Assembly (NCBI GenBank): GCA_017305555.1
Contig: JAFKKM010000019.1
Coordinates: forward strand, 24,723 to 88,722
Direction: 5' to 3'
Source: Hyphomicrobiales bacterium
Lineage (GTDB): Bacteria > Pseudomonadota > Alphaproteobacteria > Rhizobiales > Xanthobacteraceae
DNA: 64,000 bases
The notes under the pieces were generated by a model, which ran no database searches, was not told where the DNA came from, and worked only from the letters and a program-made list of their open reading frames with translations. Below are positions 63,434 to 64,000 of this stretch, one piece after another. Both the position numbers and the translations under genes were made by a program. Each line of letters begins with the position of its first letter. The first letter of the stretch is position 1.

Positions 63434-63640
63434 ATGCAGATGCAATCAACGATTACCTGTCCGCAGTGCGGACATCAGAGCGTGGAAACCATGCCGATCG
63501 ATGCATGTCAGTTCTTCTACGACTGCAAAGGGTGCGGTGCGCGGCTGAAGCCGAAAGCGGGCGATTGCTGCGTATTCTGCTCGTACGGGTCGGTGCGCTG
63601 TCCGCCGGTCCAGGCGGGGAACGGCTGCGCGTGCAGCTGA
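63434..63640 (+). CDS. small zinc-finger-like Cys-rich protein
   Basis: 68 residues from the ATG at 63434; an earlier ATG at 63401 overlaps the cytochrome stop. The pattern is CPQCGH, CQFFYDCKGCGARLKPKAG, DCCVFCSYG and CPP, with ten or more Cys. The GDCCVFCSYG core recurs in small proteins next to heavy-metal resistance genes. It likely binds metal in the cytoplasm, since no signal peptide is present. Confidence 0.78.
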   Translation: MQMQSTITCPQCGHQSVETMPIDACQFFYDCKGCGARLKPKAGDCCVFCSYGSVRCPPVQAGNGCACS

Positions 63641-63736
63641 CGCGGGTCCGGCGGCTGTCCTCGATCGAAGTGTTCTTCATTCGACCGTATATATCTGGTC
63701 GATTTGGGCTCCATCTTGAGCGCGCATTGCGTTGAG

Positions 63737-64000
63737 TCAGGTAATCCACCCCAACAGAGGCATCAACAGCAAGACTGTGCCAAGCAGAATGCGGTAGGTC
63801 GCAAATACGGTAAATCGATGCGTCTGGATATAACCCAGCAGCCATTTCACGGCGATAAAGGCCGTCATGGCGGAGACGACGAAGCCGATCCCGAGCGCCG
63901 TCCAATCCTCATCCCCGGCGCCATGTTTGGATTGCGCGTACAACTCATAGGCGCTGGCCGCATACATGGTCGGAATACCCACGAGAAACGCGAACTCCGT
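63737..64000 (-). CDS. uppP: undecaprenyl-diphosphatase UppP/BacA (C-terminal part)
   Basis: 88 codons of a gene that begins beyond the right edge. Visible: TEFAFLVGIPTMYAASAYELY, matching the catalytic-region strand of BacA/UppP, then two terminal helices (LGIGFVVSAMTAFIAVKWLLGY; YRILLGTVLLLMPL). The enzyme recycles the lipid carrier for cell-wall synthesis. It marks a return to core DNA after the copper locus. Confidence 0.85.
   Translation of the reverse strand, partial: TEFAFLVGIPTMYAASAYELYAQSKHGAGDEDWTALGIGFVVSAMTAFIAVKWLLGYIQTHRFTVFATYRILLGTVLLLMPLLGWIT

Overview
The window is GC-rich alphaproteobacterial DNA, most likely from the Bradyrhizobium/Rhodopseudomonas/Afipia group (Nitrobacteraceae). 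This rests on ctrA and chpT, a chpT-cheAWYBR cluster, the split fliI-fliJ / flhA flagellar genes, an EipA/DUF1134 protein, and REP-like palindromes of a type common in that family. The species call is inference.

Layout. (1) 1-7.5 kb is housekeeping DNA: a truncated ABC-F ATPase, tRNA-Val(CAC), a secreted esterase divergent from a LysR regulator, a membrane-anchored coiled-coil protein, EipA, a YHS protein and a CysQ-like phosphatase. (2) 7.7-24.3 kb is cell-cycle and motility core. It holds the phosphotransferase ChpT, a chemotaxis operon (hybrid CheA, CheW, CheY, CheB, CheR), a DUF350-DUF1190-ATP-grasp operon like E. coli yjfLMC, ctrA with an upstream region rich in GANTC sites, fliI-fliJ, flhA with a CtrA-like box, and an MFS carrier. 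(3) tRNA-Ile2(CAT) at 24.46 kb marks the start of an accessory island, about 24.5-40.8 kb, parts of which look more AT-rich. Its tRNA side carries defence-type cargo: an sce7726/beta-protein pair, a DarT-DarG DNA ADP-ribosylation toxin-antitoxin pair, and a compact operon of a RuvC-like protein, a Ser/Thr kinase and a 60-residue basic protein. A Tn7-like module (tnsA-tnsB-tnsC-tniQ, minus strand) follows. Beyond it lie a soluble FtsH-like AAA+/M41 protease, two tandem DUF6634 genes, two uncertain overlapping frames and a small XRE regulator. (4) 41.1-63.6 kb is a large copper-handling locus. CopA and CueR diverge from a CopZ-like chaperone over a mirror-image pair of CueR-type operators. Then come a TolC-type outer-membrane protein, two multicopper oxidases (one fused to a DUF4396 membrane domain), a cupredoxin, a CusF-like protein, CopC-CopD, a DUF411 protein, two c-type cytochromes, CusB-CusA and several small Met-, His- or Cys-rich proteins. 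Two acyltransferase-3 family proteins (one OpgC-like) are interspersed. (5) The window ends in the 3' part of uppP on the minus strand.

How the parts fit. CckA (not in this window) signals through ChpT to CtrA, which in this group drives flagellar genes; the Che proteins then steer the motor. In the copper locus cytoplasmic Cu(I) is sensed by CueR, bound by CopZ and exported by CopA. Periplasmic copper is oxidised by the multicopper oxidases, bound by CusF, CopC and the cupredoxin, and expelled by CusBA with the TolC-like protein. The strongest candidates for something new are the RuvC-like/kinase/60-aa operon carried next to DarTG, and the TniQ protein whose C-terminal half looks like a tandem array of small helix-turn-helix modules. 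All names are from reading sequence and recalled family signatures; no database search was run.
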